Shown: piece by piece, positions 18,075 through 26,415 of the stretch
How positions within the stretch are numbered: position 1 is the first letter of the stretch
How the letters are laid out: each line of letters starts with the position of its first letter
Assembly: GCF_016598475.1 (NCBI RefSeq)
Contig: NZ_JAEMUX010000020.1
Coordinates: 57,890 to 121,889 of the forward strand
Origin: Streptomyces adelaidensis
Lineage (GTDB): Bacteria; Actinomycetota; Actinomycetes; Streptomycetales; Streptomycetaceae
Reading direction: 5' to 3'
Length of the DNA stretch: 64,000 nucleotides
Translations under genes and position numbers: made by a program
Notes under the pieces: generated by a model
Seen by the model: only the letters and a program-made list of their open reading frames with translations
What the model was told of the DNA's origin: nothing
Database searches by the model: none

Positions 18075-18977
18075 TCAGCGGCCGGTGTCCCGGCCCCTGG
18101 AGGAGCCCAGGACGTGCGAGATGTCCAGGCCGGTGCGTACGACCATGGGGCCGACCTCGCGGACTCTGGCGGGGGTCATCCGGGTGGTGAGGCTGGAGAC
18201 GCTGACCGCGCCGACGGCCGCGTCGGTGTGGTCGAAGACGGGCGCGGCGACACACCGCACCTCCGGCTCGTTCTCGCGGTCGTCGATGGCGTAGCCCTCC
18301 CGCCGGACGCGGTCGAGTTCGGCGCGCAGCCGCTGCGGATCGGTGACCGTGTGCGGGGTGACCGGTGGCATCCCGGCGGCGACCACGACCCGGAACGCCT
18401 CCTCGCCCTGCCAGGCGAGGATGGCCTTGCCCACGGCGGTCCGGTAGGCGGGGACGCGGCTGCCGACCCGGGAGCCCATGCGGACGTTGGTCTCGTTCTC
18501 GACCTTGTCGATGTAGACGATGTCCGGCGCCTCGTACACCACCAGATGACAGGTCTCCCCCACCGCGTGCTGGAGCAGCCGCAGCGGCTCGGTGGCCACG
18601 GTCCGCAGGTCGAGCGAGGAGAGATAGGCCTGGCCGAGCCGGAGCGTGCCGTGGCCGAGCCGGAACCATCCCGTCTCCCGGTCGCGGACCAGCAGGCCGG
18701 CCTCCAGGAGGGGCGCGGCGAGCCGCAGCACCGTGCTCTTGTTGATGTCGAGTTCCTCGGCGAGCCGGGTCAGCGAGATGCCCCGGCCGGTGCCCGCGTG
18801 ATCGCGGATGTGCTCCAGGACGGTGAGGGCCCGGCGCAGCGAGGACGCCTGGTTGCGGCGGGACGGAGATCCCGGAGGCCCCGGAGTTCCCGGTGATGCC
18901 GGTGATGCCGGTGATGCCGGTGATGCTTGAGATCCCGGTGATGCTTGAGATCCCGGTGATCCTTGAGTGGCGGTCAT
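18075..18977 (-). CDS. IclR-family transcriptional regulator
   Basis: A 300-residue regulator. The first 40 residues are Gly/Ser/Pro/Ala repeats encoded by short tandem DNA repeats. The winged helix starts at SSLRRALTVLEHIRDHAG, with recognition region ISLTRLAEELDINKSTVLRLAAPL. The effector domain carries the family blocks CHLVVYEAPDIVYIDKVE, VPAYRTAVGKAILAW, GYAIDDRENEPEVRCVAAPVFDH and the C-terminal TRMTPARVREVG. ATG 18977 has GAGGAGC upstream and overlaps the stop of the MBL gene (ATGA), so the two are coupled. It probably controls this cluster. Confidence 0.9.
   Translation of the reverse strand: MTATQGSPGSQASPGSQASPASPASPASPGTPGPPGSPSRRNQASSLRRALTVLEHIRDHAGTGRGISLTRLAEELDINKSTVLRLAAPLLEAGLLVRDRETGWFRLGHGTLRLGQAYLSSLDLRTVATEPLRLLQHAVGETCHLVVYEAPDIVYIDKVENETNVRMGSRVGSRVPAYRTAVGKAILAWQGEEAFRVVVAAGMPPVTPHTVTDPQRLRAELDRVRREGYAIDDRENEPEVRCVAAPVFDHTDAAVGAVSVSSLTTRMTPARVREVGPMVVRTGLDISHVLGSSRGRDTGR
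18888..18968. repeat. short tandem repeats in the IclR gene 5' end
   Basis: On the plus strand there are four copies of GATGCCGGT-type 9-base units (about 18895-18926), then two copies of an 18-base unit GATGCTTGAGATCCCGGT and related pieces up to 18968. They encode SPASPASP and SPGSQASPGSQA. All periods are multiples of three, so length changes would be in frame. Confidence 0.8.
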
Positions 18978-19711
18978 GTCGTGCTCCTCGGCAGCAGTCC
19001 GCGGGCGACGGTGTCGCGGGCGGCGGCCAGGTGCCGCCCGGCCCTGGCGAGTGAGACCTCGTGGTGCCCGGGGAAGAGCGCGTCGACGTCGAGCGTGGCC
19101 AGCAGGGTCAGACTGGCCGCGTAATCGGGCACCCGGCAGTCGTGCAGATTCTGCAGCGAGACGCGGCCCCCGGTGAAGACGCAGTCCCCGGAGAAGAGCG
19201 CCCGGTGGTGCGGGGTGCGCAGGTGGTAGCAGAGGTGGCCGTCGGCGTGGCCGGGCGTCGCGACGGCGCGCAGGACCACACCGCCGCCGAGATCGACCTC
19301 CGCGCCGTCGCCGATGGCCTCGACCCGGGGGCAGGGCGGGAGGGTGTAGCTGTCCGGATAGACGCCGGCCGCCTTCCCCCTGTCCACGCTGAGTCCCCGC
19401 TCGTCCCCGGTGGCGATCCACGGCACGGCCGCGTCGCCGGCCAGCACCCGCAGCCCGGGCAACCCCTCGGCGAGCGCGGCGGCCCCGCCCGCGTGATCGG
19501 CGTGGCCATGGGTGAGCAGCAGATACCCGGGCTCGGCACCGGCCGCGCGTACGGCACGCAGGATGTCCTGCGTGGACCGCCCGGCCCCCGCGTCCACGAG
19601 CGCGCTGTGCCGACCGCCCCGTACGAGATAGACGTGGCAGTCCAGCGGATCGGTGAGATCGAACCCGGCCGCCCCGCTGGCGACGAGCGTGACGTGATCG
19701 GTCAGACGCAC
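18974..19711 (-). CDS. MBL-fold metallo-hydrolase
   Basis: A 245-residue metallo-beta-lactamase-fold hydrolase. The metal motif is LTHGHADHAGG (HxHxDH), with further ligands in ATPGHADGHLCYHL, the Asp in LFSGDCVF and the His in FPGHHEVS. GTG 19711 is preferred because GGGAAGG lies six bases upstream and the conserved DHVTLVASG strand follows. The longer reading would run into a 9-base repeat array. Its stop overlaps the IclR start. The substrate is not readable; lactonases and thioesterases share this layout. Confidence 0.85.
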   Translation of the reverse strand: MRLTDHVTLVASGAAGFDLTDPLDCHVYLVRGGRHSALVDAGAGRSTQDILRAVRAAGAEPGYLLLTHGHADHAGGAAALAEGLPGLRVLAGDAAVPWIATGDERGLSVDRGKAAGVYPDSYTLPPCPRVEAIGDGAEVDLGGGVVLRAVATPGHADGHLCYHLRTPHHRALFSGDCVFTGGRVSLQNLHDCRVPDYAASLTLLATLDVDALFPGHHEVSLARAGRHLAAARDTVARGLLPRSTT

Positions 19712-19795
19712 GGTGCACCTTCCCACTCTCGGCCACCCGCTCCACGCGCCACGCAACGCGTCAGACGCGTCAGGCACGTCAGACACATGAGCCAC

Positions 19796-19850
19796 ATCAG
19801 CCACATCAGCCACATCAGTTGCATCAGTTGCATCAGTTGCATCAGTTGCA
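19796..19850. repeat. 9-base tandem repeat array (CATCAGTTG / CATCAGCCA)
   Basis: On the plus strand CATCAGCCA occurs three times, followed by four units of CATCAGTTG, ending at the 3' end of the M20 gene remnant. On the minus strand this reads as repeated ATGCAACTG and ATGTGGCTG between the M20 stop and the MBL start. It is not protein coding in the chosen annotation. Confidence 0.9.
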
Positions 19851-20897
19851 TGGCGAGCCTCCCATCCCCCGTACCGCCGCCACCACGAGCCGCGCGGCCA
19901 GCGTCACCTCGGCGAGGTCCACCGACTCCGCCGCCGCGTGGGCGTCCGCCACCGAGCCGGGACCGAAGACGACCGACGGGACGCCGGCGCGGGCGAGCTT
20001 GCTGGCGTCCGTGCCGAAGGGCATGCCCCGGACCTCGGACGGGCGGTCGTGGTCGGCGAGGGCCCTGCACAGGGCGGTGACGATCTCGGCGTCGGGCCGG
20101 GTGTCGAGGGCCGGGTCGACGGTGAACGGCGGGTCCACCTCCGCGCCCAGCGCGGCGAGTTCGGCCCGGTCGTGCGCCCATACGGTCTCCAGGTCCTCGC
20201 CGGGAAGCGTACGGCGGTCGACGTCCACCTCACAGCTGCCCGGAACGGTGTTGGGGCCGGTACCGCCCCGGATCCGGGTGACCGTGCGGGTGGCGTGGCC
20301 GAGGAGCGGGTGCGGCGGGACACCCGGGACGTGGTCGGCGAGGTGGGCGATGACCGGCCCCATCAGAGTGATCGCGTTGACGGCCTCCTCGGGGCGTGAA
20401 CTGTGCCCCGCACGCCCCATGGTGCGCGCGGTGTATCGGACGACCCCCTTGTGCGCCACGGCCGGCACCAGCCCGGTGGGCTCCCCGACGACCGCGCCCA
20501 CGACCGCGCCCACGGCCACCCGCTCCGCCAGGGCGTCCACCAGCCGCAGCACCCCCCGGTACGCGTGCTCCTCGTCGCACACCCCGGCCAGTACAACCGT
20601 GTACGGCGGCGGCTCGCCCTCGGCGAGTTCGGCGACGGCCAGCAGGAACGCGGCCAGCGGCCCCTTCGCGTCACAGGCGCCCCGCCCGTACAGCCGCCCG
20701 TCCCTCACCTCGCCGTCGTACGGCCCGACGGTCATCCCGTCCGTCTCGACCGTGTCGAGGTGCGACTCCAGCACGACCGCCGACTCGCTCCGCCCCGGCA
20801 CGACGGCGACGACACTGCACCGCCCCGGCAGCACCTCGTGCAGCTCGGCCGCCACACCCCGCCCCGCCAGCCACTCCCGTACGTACTCCGCGGGCGA
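19842..20897 (-). pseudogene. M20-family metallopeptidase lacking its N-terminus
   Basis: The readable frame begins PAEYVREWLAG at about 20897 and continues to a normal C-terminus. It shows the ArgE/DapE/ACY1 catalytic blocks: HLDTV, YGRGACDAKG, the VCDEEH catalytic glutamates, GEPTG, and RAGHSS at the dimerisation domain. Family members carry roughly 30 more N-terminal residues before EYVREWL, and these are missing. Upstream the sequence switches, in another frame, to the middle of a PotD-like gene. Translation could still begin at GTG 20855, giving a 337-residue protein with its catalytic residues, so activity is not excluded. Most likely broken by a deletion or recombination. Confidence 0.75.
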
Positions 20898-21798
20898 GGT
20901 TGGGGATCATCAGGGACTCCGACCAGAGTTCGGCGCCCTCCTCGGGGACGACGAAGCGGATGTCCGGGTCGTCGGCCTGGAGTTGGATGACGTCGCCGGA
21001 GTAGGCCTGGCAGGTGAGGACGTCGCCGCTCGCCAGGTCCTTGATGTAGTCGTTGCCGGTGAAGCGGCGGATGTGGCCGGCGCGGACGCGGGAGGCGACC
21101 TGGTCGCAGACCAGGTGGAAGTCGTCCGCCGTCCAACGGGTGACATCGACACCGTTGCCCTGCATGAGCAGCGCGAACGCCTCGTCGAGGCCGGAGAGAA
21201 GCGTGACCCGGCCCTTGAGGTCGTCGGCCCACAGCTCCGACACCCGGCGTAGCTCGCGGCCCACCCTCCGCCGGTTGTACGCGAGGCCGGTGATCCCCGA
21301 CTGCCAGGGCACGGTGTACCTACGGCCGGGGTCGAAGGCGGGGGAACGCAGTTGCGGGTCGAGATACTCGGTGACGTTCGGCTGACCGGCCCGGTCCATC
21401 TCCTGCACCCAGCCCAGCCGTACGAACCGGGCGCACATCCAGTCGCTGATGACGACCAGGTCGCGGCCGGTCTGCTGATGGTTCATCAGGGCCGGGCTGA
21501 TCTTGCCGAAGAACTCGTCGTTGTCGTTGATCTCCTCGGCGTAGTCGACGGCGACACCGGTGCGCTTCTCGAAGGCCTCCAGAGTCGGGCGCCGCGAGTC
21601 GTCCGAGTCGTCCGTGTCGATGTACAGCGGCCAGTTCGCCCAGCTCAGCCGCTTGTCGCGGGCCGAGAGGTCGGCGCCCGCCCGGTCCCCGGGCGCCACA
21701 TACGCGGCGGGCACCCCGCAGCCGGCGAGGGCACCGAGCGCCGCGCCGGTGCCGAGGGCGCGCAGCAGGGAGCGGCGGTCGATCTGCGGCAGGGACAC
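20671..21798 (-). pseudogene. truncated PotD-type substrate-binding protein, fused out of frame to M20 sequence
   Basis: The recognisable part runs from GTG 21798 (SLPQIDRRSLLRALG) to about 20897. It has a twin-arginine lipoprotein signal (RRSLLRALG, lipobox LAGC), then NWPLYIDTDDSDD, VISDWMCARFVRLGWVQ, PWQSGITGLAYN and GDVIQLQADDPDIRFVVPEEGAELWSES-type blocks aligned with the intact PotD at 6123-7367. After MIPNLAR the frame continues for about 75 residues of Arg/Gly-rich nonsense that is the M20 gene read in the wrong frame. About 84 C-terminal residues of the family, including YYYEP and the final helix, are lost. The aldehyde dehydrogenase gene upstream is intact. Confidence 0.8.
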
Positions 21799-21948
21799 CC
21801 GGGCAGCATGCCGGTAGGGGCCCGGATCGGGCAACGGACCCCGCGCCCCGACGGGGGCGCGGGGCCGGGGCCATGTGCGGCGGCAGCCACACATGGCCCC
21901 CACTCACCCACGGCCCACAGCCCACAGCCCACAGCCCACAGCGAACCC

Positions 21949-23385
21949 TCAGTCCAACGACGTCATCACATGCTTGATCCGCGTGTAGTCGTCGAACCCA
22001 TAGCCCGAAAGGTCCTTGCCGTACCCGGACTTCTTGAACCCGCCGTGCGGCATCTCCGCGACCAGCGGAATGTGCGTGTTGATCCACACGCACCCGAAGT
22101 CCAGCGCCTTGGACATGCGCATCGCCCGCCCGTGGTCCTTCGTCCACACGGACGACGCGAGCGCGTACTCGACGCCGTTCGCCCAGCCCACGGCCTGCGC
22201 CTCGTCCGAGAAGGACTGCACGGTGATGACCGGCCCGAAGACCTCCTGCTGGATGATCTCGTCGTCCTGGCTCAGCCCCGAGACGACCGTCGCGGCGTAG
22301 AAGTACCCCTTCTCACCGACCCGGTGGCCACCCGCCTCGACCTTCGCGTGCGCGGGCAGCCGCTCGATGAACCCGGACACCTGCTTGAGCTGGTTGGGGT
22401 TGTTGAGCGGCCCGTACAGCACGTCCTCGTCGTCCGGCTGCCCGGTCTTCGTCTCGGCGGCGGCCTTGGCCAGCGCCGCCACGAACTCGTCGTGGATGGA
22501 CTCCTGCACCAGCACCCGTGTCGCCGCCGTACAGTCCTGCCCGGCGTTGAAGAAGCCCGCCACCGAGATGTCCTCGACGGCCTTGGCGATGTCGGTGTCC
22601 TCGAAGACGACGACCGGCGCCTTGCCGCCGAGCTCCAGGTGGACGCGCTTGAGGTCCTTGGACGCGGACTCGGCGACGGACATGCCCGCGCGCACGGAAC
22701 CGGTGATGGACGCCATGGCCGGGGTCAGATGCTCGACCATCAGGCGCCCGGTGTCCCGGTCGCCGGTGATGACGTTGAAGACGCCCTTGGGCAGGATCGA
22801 CCCGATGATCTCGGCGATCAGGACGGTCGACGCCGGCGTGGTGTCCGACGGCTTCAGCACGACCGTGTTGCCCGCGGCGATCGCCGGCGCGAACTTCCAC
22901 ACGGCCATCATCATCGGGTAGTTCCAGGGCGCGACCTGGGCACAGACACCGACCGGCTCCCGGCGGACGATCGACGTCATCCCTTCCATGTACTCGCCGG
23001 CGCTCCGCCCCTCCAGCATCCGCGCGGCGCCCGCGAAGAAGCGGATCTGGTCGACCATCGGCGGGATCTCCTCGGAGCGGGTCAGCCCGATCGGCTTGCC
23101 CGTGTTCTCCACCTCCGCCGCGATGAGTTCCTCGGCCCGGTCCTCGAACGCGTCGGCGATCTTCAGCAGGGCCTTCTGGCGCTCGGCAGGAGTCGTGTCA
23201 CGCCAGGCCGGGAACGCGGCATCGGCGGCGGCCATCGCCGCGTCGACGTCGGCCTGGCCGGACAGGGGCGCGGTCGCGTAGGCCTCGCCGGTCGCGGGGT
23301 TGACCACCTCGGTGGTCCGTCCATCGACGGCGTCACAGAATTCCCCGTTGATGTAGTTGCGCAGACGACGCAGCTCGGTGCTCAC
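21949..23385 (-). CDS. aldehyde dehydrogenase, gamma-aminobutyraldehyde dehydrogenase-like (second copy)
   Basis: A 478-residue NAD(P)-dependent dehydrogenase with catalytic Glu in HLELGGKAPVVVF and catalytic Cys in FNAGQDCTAATRV. PWNYPMMMAVWK and QEVFGPVITVQSF are further conserved blocks. It is paralogous to the enzyme at 7469-9004. It is divergent from an Lrp/AsnC regulator and upstream of a truncated polyamine-binding protein, so a role in polyamine or GABA-aldehyde oxidation is likely. I recall the S. coelicolor counterpart as SCO5657. Start ATG 23385 (MSTELRRLRNYINGEF) is at the family's normal position. Confidence 0.9.
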   Translation of the reverse strand: MSTELRRLRNYINGEFCDAVDGRTTEVVNPATGEAYATAPLSGQADVDAAMAAADAAFPAWRDTTPAERQKALLKIADAFEDRAEELIAAEVENTGKPIGLTRSEEIPPMVDQIRFFAGAARMLEGRSAGEYMEGMTSIVRREPVGVCAQVAPWNYPMMMAVWKFAPAIAAGNTVVLKPSDTTPASTVLIAEIIGSILPKGVFNVITGDRDTGRLMVEHLTPAMASITGSVRAGMSVAESASKDLKRVHLELGGKAPVVVFEDTDIAKAVEDISVAGFFNAGQDCTAATRVLVQESIHDEFVAALAKAAAETKTGQPDDEDVLYGPLNNPNQLKQVSGFIERLPAHAKVEAGGHRVGEKGYFYAATVVSGLSQDDEIIQQEVFGPVITVQSFSDEAQAVGWANGVEYALASSVWTKDHGRAMRMSKALDFGCVWINTHIPLVAEMPHGGFKKSGYGKDLSGYGFDDYTRIKHVMTSLD

Positions 23386-23488
23386 TGCCGGCCCTCCAGG
23401 TTGGGTGTCCAGGTATGGGTGTCCAGTCCTTGAGACACCACCCTAATCCGCAGCCCCACGTTTTCAACACCCCCGACACCTCGGTCAC

Positions 23489-23501
23489 TGCGAAATCCGC
23501 A
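23489..23501. promoter_or_regulatory. possible Lrp/AsnC operator TGCGAAATCCGCA
   Basis: TGCG and CGCA flank AAATC in the divergent promoter region between the dehydrogenase and the Lrp/AsnC gene. Lrp-type regulators often bind AT-centred dyads of this size in their own upstream region. A related CGAATTTC lies about 30 bases further. Weak evidence on symmetry and position only. Confidence 0.3.
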
Positions 23502-23577
23502 AATCATGAGCCCGTAAACAACGAATTTCATCGGTCCAGCCTTGCGGAACCGCCGAGACGTCGTGCACAGTGAGGCC

Positions 23578-24099
23578 GTGGCCAGTCGAAGCGCAGACCA
23601 GAGAGACTCCAGGGAACCCAGGAGGGACACCAAGGAGCCCAGGAACGGCACCCCGCAGTTGGACGCCGTCTCCCTCGCCATCGTCCAGCAGCTCCAGGAG
23701 GACGGCCGGCGGCCGTACGCGGCGATCGGCAAGGCCGTCGGCCTGTCCGAGGCGGCCGTGCGCCAGCGCGTCCAGAAGCTGCTCGACCAGGGCGTGATGC
23801 AGATCGTCGCCGTCACCGACCCGCTCACCGTGGGCTTCCGGCGGCAGGCGATGCTCGGCATCCACGTCGACGGCGACCTGGATCCCGTGGCGGACGCGCT
23901 GACGGCCATGTCCGAGGTGGAGTACATCGTGATCACCGCCGGCTCCTTCGACCTCATGGTGGAGATCGTCTGCGAGGACGACGACCACCTCCTCGAAGTG
24001 ATCAACAAACGCATCCGGACCCTGCCCGGCGTGCGCTCCACCGAGAGCTTCGTCTACCTCAAGCTCAAGAAGCAGACCTACATGTGGGGAACCCGATGA
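23578..24099 (+). CDS. Lrp/AsnC-family transcriptional regulator
   Basis: A 173-residue regulator. After a charged N-terminus of about 27 residues the AsnC helix-turn-helix reads LDAVSLAIVQQLQEDGRRPYAAIGKAVGLSEAAVRQRVQKLLDQG. The C-terminal RAM ligand-binding domain follows (MLGIHVDGDLDPVADAL, YIVITAGSFDLMVEI, RTLPGVRSTESFVYLKL). It is divergent from the aldehyde dehydrogenase and only 13 bases ahead of the aminotransferase, so it very probably controls both according to an amino acid or polyamine signal. Start GTG 23578 is chosen; earlier codons are less likely. Confidence 0.88.
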   Translation: MASRSADQRDSREPRRDTKEPRNGTPQLDAVSLAIVQQLQEDGRRPYAAIGKAVGLSEAAVRQRVQKLLDQGVMQIVAVTDPLTVGFRRQAMLGIHVDGDLDPVADALTAMSEVEYIVITAGSFDLMVEIVCEDDDHLLEVINKRIRTLPGVRSTESFVYLKLKKQTYMWGTR

Positions 24100-24112
24100 C
24101 CGTGAGGACGCG

Positions 24113-25483
24113 ATGACCGTGAGCCCCAAGGACCTCAGCCAGACCGCGTACGACCACCTGTGGATGCACTTCACCCGCATGTCCTCGTACGAGAACGCCC
24201 CGGTCCCCACCATCGTCCGGGGCGAGGGCACGTACATCTACGACGACAAGGGCAAGCGGTACCTCGACGGTCTCGCCGGTCTGTTCGTGGTCCAGGCGGG
24301 CCACGGCCGCACCGAGCTGGCGGAGACCGCCTTCAAGCAGGCGCAGGAGCTGGCCTTCTTCCCGGTGTGGTCCTACGCCCATCCGAAGGCCGTGGAGCTG
24401 GCGGAACGTATCGCCGACTACGCGCCGGGCGACCTCAACAAGGTCTTCTTCACCACCGGCGGCGGCGAGGCGGTCGAGACCGCCTGGAAGCTCGCCAAGC
24501 AGTACTTCAAGCTCACGGGCAAGCCGGGCAAGTACAAGGTCATCTCCCGCGCGGTCGCCTACCACGGCACCCCGCAGGGCGCCCTGTCCATCACGGGTCT
24601 GCCGGCCCTGAAGGCCCCCTTCGAGCCGCTGGTGCCGGGCGCGCACAAGGTCCCGAACACCAACATCTACCGCGCCCCGCTCTTCGGCGACGACCCGGAG
24701 GCGTTCGGCCGCTGGGCCGCCGACCAGATCGAACAGCAGATCCTCTTCGAGGGCCCTGAGACGGTCGCGGCGGTCTTCCTCGAGCCGGTGCAGAACGCCG
24801 GCGGCTGCTTCCCGCCGCCGCCCGGCTACTTCCGGCGGGTCCGCGAGATCTGCGACCAGTACGACGTGCTGCTCGTGTCGGACGAGGTCATCTGCGCCTT
24901 CGGCCGGCTGGGCACGATGTTCGCCTGCGACAAGTTCGGCTACGTCCCGGACATGATCACCTGCGCCAAGGGCATGACCTCCGGCTACTCCCCGATAGGC
25001 GCCTGTGTCATCTCCGACCGCATCGCCGAGCCGTTCTACAAGGGCGACAACACCTTCCTGCACGGCTACACCTTCGGCGGCCACCCGGTCTCCGCGGCCG
25101 TCGGCGTCGCCAACCTCGACCTGTTCGAGCGCGAGGGCCTCAACCAGCACGTCCTCGACAACGAGGGCGCCTTCCGGTCCACGCTGGAGAAGCTGTACGA
25201 CCTGCCGATCGTCGGCGACGTCCGCGGCAACGGCTACTTCTACGGGATAGAGCTGGTCAAGGACAAGGCCACGAAGGAGAGCTTCGACGACGACGAGACC
25301 GAGCGGATCCTCTACGGCTTCCTGTCGAAGAAGCTGTTCGAGAACGGCCTGTACTGCCGTGCCGACGACCGCGGCGACCCGGTCGTCCAGCTCGCACCGC
25401 CGCTGATCTCCGACCAGTCGACCTTCGACGAGATCGAGCAGATCCTGCGGGCGACCCTGACGGAGGCGTGGACGCTCCTCTGA
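24113..25483 (+). CDS. class III PLP-dependent aminotransferase, likely polyamine or omega-amine
   Basis: A 456-residue fold-type I aminotransferase of the ornithine/GABA/putrescine group. FTTGGGEAVETAWKLAKQY (phosphate binding), VISRAVAYHGTPQGALS, LVSDEVICAFGRLGTMFA (cofactor Asp) and the Schiff-base lysine in TCAKGMTSGYSPIGA are visible. It follows the Lrp regulator in the same direction. I recall the counterpart as SCO5655, placed in polyamine catabolism: it would convert putrescine or another diamine to the aldehyde used by the divergent dehydrogenase. The exact amine donor cannot be read from the sequence. Confidence 0.9.
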   Translation: MTVSPKDLSQTAYDHLWMHFTRMSSYENAPVPTIVRGEGTYIYDDKGKRYLDGLAGLFVVQAGHGRTELAETAFKQAQELAFFPVWSYAHPKAVELAERIADYAPGDLNKVFFTTGGGEAVETAWKLAKQYFKLTGKPGKYKVISRAVAYHGTPQGALSITGLPALKAPFEPLVPGAHKVPNTNIYRAPLFGDDPEAFGRWAADQIEQQILFEGPETVAAVFLEPVQNAGGCFPPPPGYFRRVREICDQYDVLLVSDEVICAFGRLGTMFACDKFGYVPDMITCAKGMTSGYSPIGACVISDRIAEPFYKGDNTFLHGYTFGGHPVSAAVGVANLDLFEREGLNQHVLDNEGAFRSTLEKLYDLPIVGDVRGNGYFYGIELVKDKATKESFDDDETERILYGFLSKKLFENGLYCRADDRGDPVVQLAPPLISDQSTFDEIEQILRATLTEAWTLL

Positions 25484-25505
25484 ATCGTCCGCAGCGGTTG
25501 TTCAA

Positions 25506-25554
25506 ACGGCCCGGGACGCACCCATCCGAGTGAGATGGGTGCGTCCCGGGCCGT
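25506..25554 (+). terminator. strong hairpin after the aminotransferase gene
   Basis: A perfect 21-base stem, ACGGCCCGGGACGCACCCATC at 25506-25526 paired with 25534-25554, encloses a seven-base loop and starts 23 bases after the stop codon. No U tract follows. It is the longest perfect stem noted in this half of the window. Confidence 0.85.
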
Positions 25555-25677
25555 GTGCCGTCCGGCCCCCACCACCCTGACTCCCTAGCGTGCCCCTGTA
25601 ACCGATCGGCCCTGCCTTCGTTCCCCCGGACGGGGGACTCCCCCCGGCAATCCTGATCCGAACCGAGGTGTACGCCC

Positions 25678-26415
25678 ATGGTGGCCCCGCCGGACAACGA
25701 CGTGCTCTGGGCACGTGGTCTGACCTACGCGCACGACGGCTCGCCCGCGCTGCAAAACGTGTCGCTGGGCGTCCGCGAGGGCGAGATCCTCGCCGTCACC
25801 GGCCCGCGCGGCAGCGGCAAGACCACGCTCCTGCGGTGTCTGTCCGGACAACTGCGGCCCCAGCAGGGCGCGGTGTGGTTCAACAGCATTCCCGTGCACA
25901 CCATGGGCCCGCTCGCCCGTGAACGGCTGCGCCGCGACCGCTTCGGCTGGATCGACCCCGAGCCGGTCCTCGTGCCCGAGCTGAACGTCTGGGAGAACAC
26001 CGCCCTGCCGCTGATGCTGCGCGGCACCGGCCGCCGGGCCGCCAAGGCCGCCGCCCTGGAGTGGCTGGAGCGCCTCGACATCCGCGACTCGGCCCGCAAA
26101 CGGCCGCACGCCCTCCTCCAGTCCGAGCGCCAGCGGGTGGTCGTCGCCCGCGCCCTGGTCGCCGCCCCCACCGTGCTCTTCGCGGACGAGCCGACCGCCC
26201 AGCTGCACCGCGCCGAACACACCCATGTGCTGCGCACCCTCACCACGGCGGCCCGTTCGCACGACATCACGGTCGTCCTCGCCACGTACGACGCCGAGAC
26301 CGCGTCCCTCGCCGACCGGGCGGTGTCCCTGCTGGACGGACGGTGTGTGAAGACCGTCCAGCTGCCCGCCGCCGCGGACGGGGAAGGCCGGGCCGCGTGC
26401 TCGCTCTCCGCCTAG
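25678..26415 (+). CDS. ABC transporter ATP-binding protein with unusual signature motif
   Basis: A 245-residue ATPase. Walker A is GPRGSGKTTLLRC and Walker B is TVLFADEPTAQL. The signature position reads LLQSERQRVVVARAL instead of LSGGQQQR, so the C-loop is degenerate. It is followed by a membrane protein gene that overlaps its end by 19 bases, and the arrangement suggests a LolD/MacB-like exporter or FtsX-type pair. Substrate unknown. The degenerate C-loop raises the question of whether hydrolysis is normal. Confidence 0.82.
   Translation: MVAPPDNDVLWARGLTYAHDGSPALQNVSLGVREGEILAVTGPRGSGKTTLLRCLSGQLRPQQGAVWFNSIPVHTMGPLARERLRRDRFGWIDPEPVLVPELNVWENTALPLMLRGTGRRAAKAAALEWLERLDIRDSARKRPHALLQSERQRVVVARALVAAPTVLFADEPTAQLHRAEHTHVLRTLTTAARSHDITVVLATYDAETASLADRAVSLLDGRCVKTVQLPAAADGEGRAACSLSA

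Noticed and set aside
19712..19813. A longer N-terminus for the MBL hydrolase starting in the nine-base repeats
   Set aside because: The additional residues are ADVADVAHV-type repeat product, and GTG 19711 has a ribosome site followed at once by the conserved fold.
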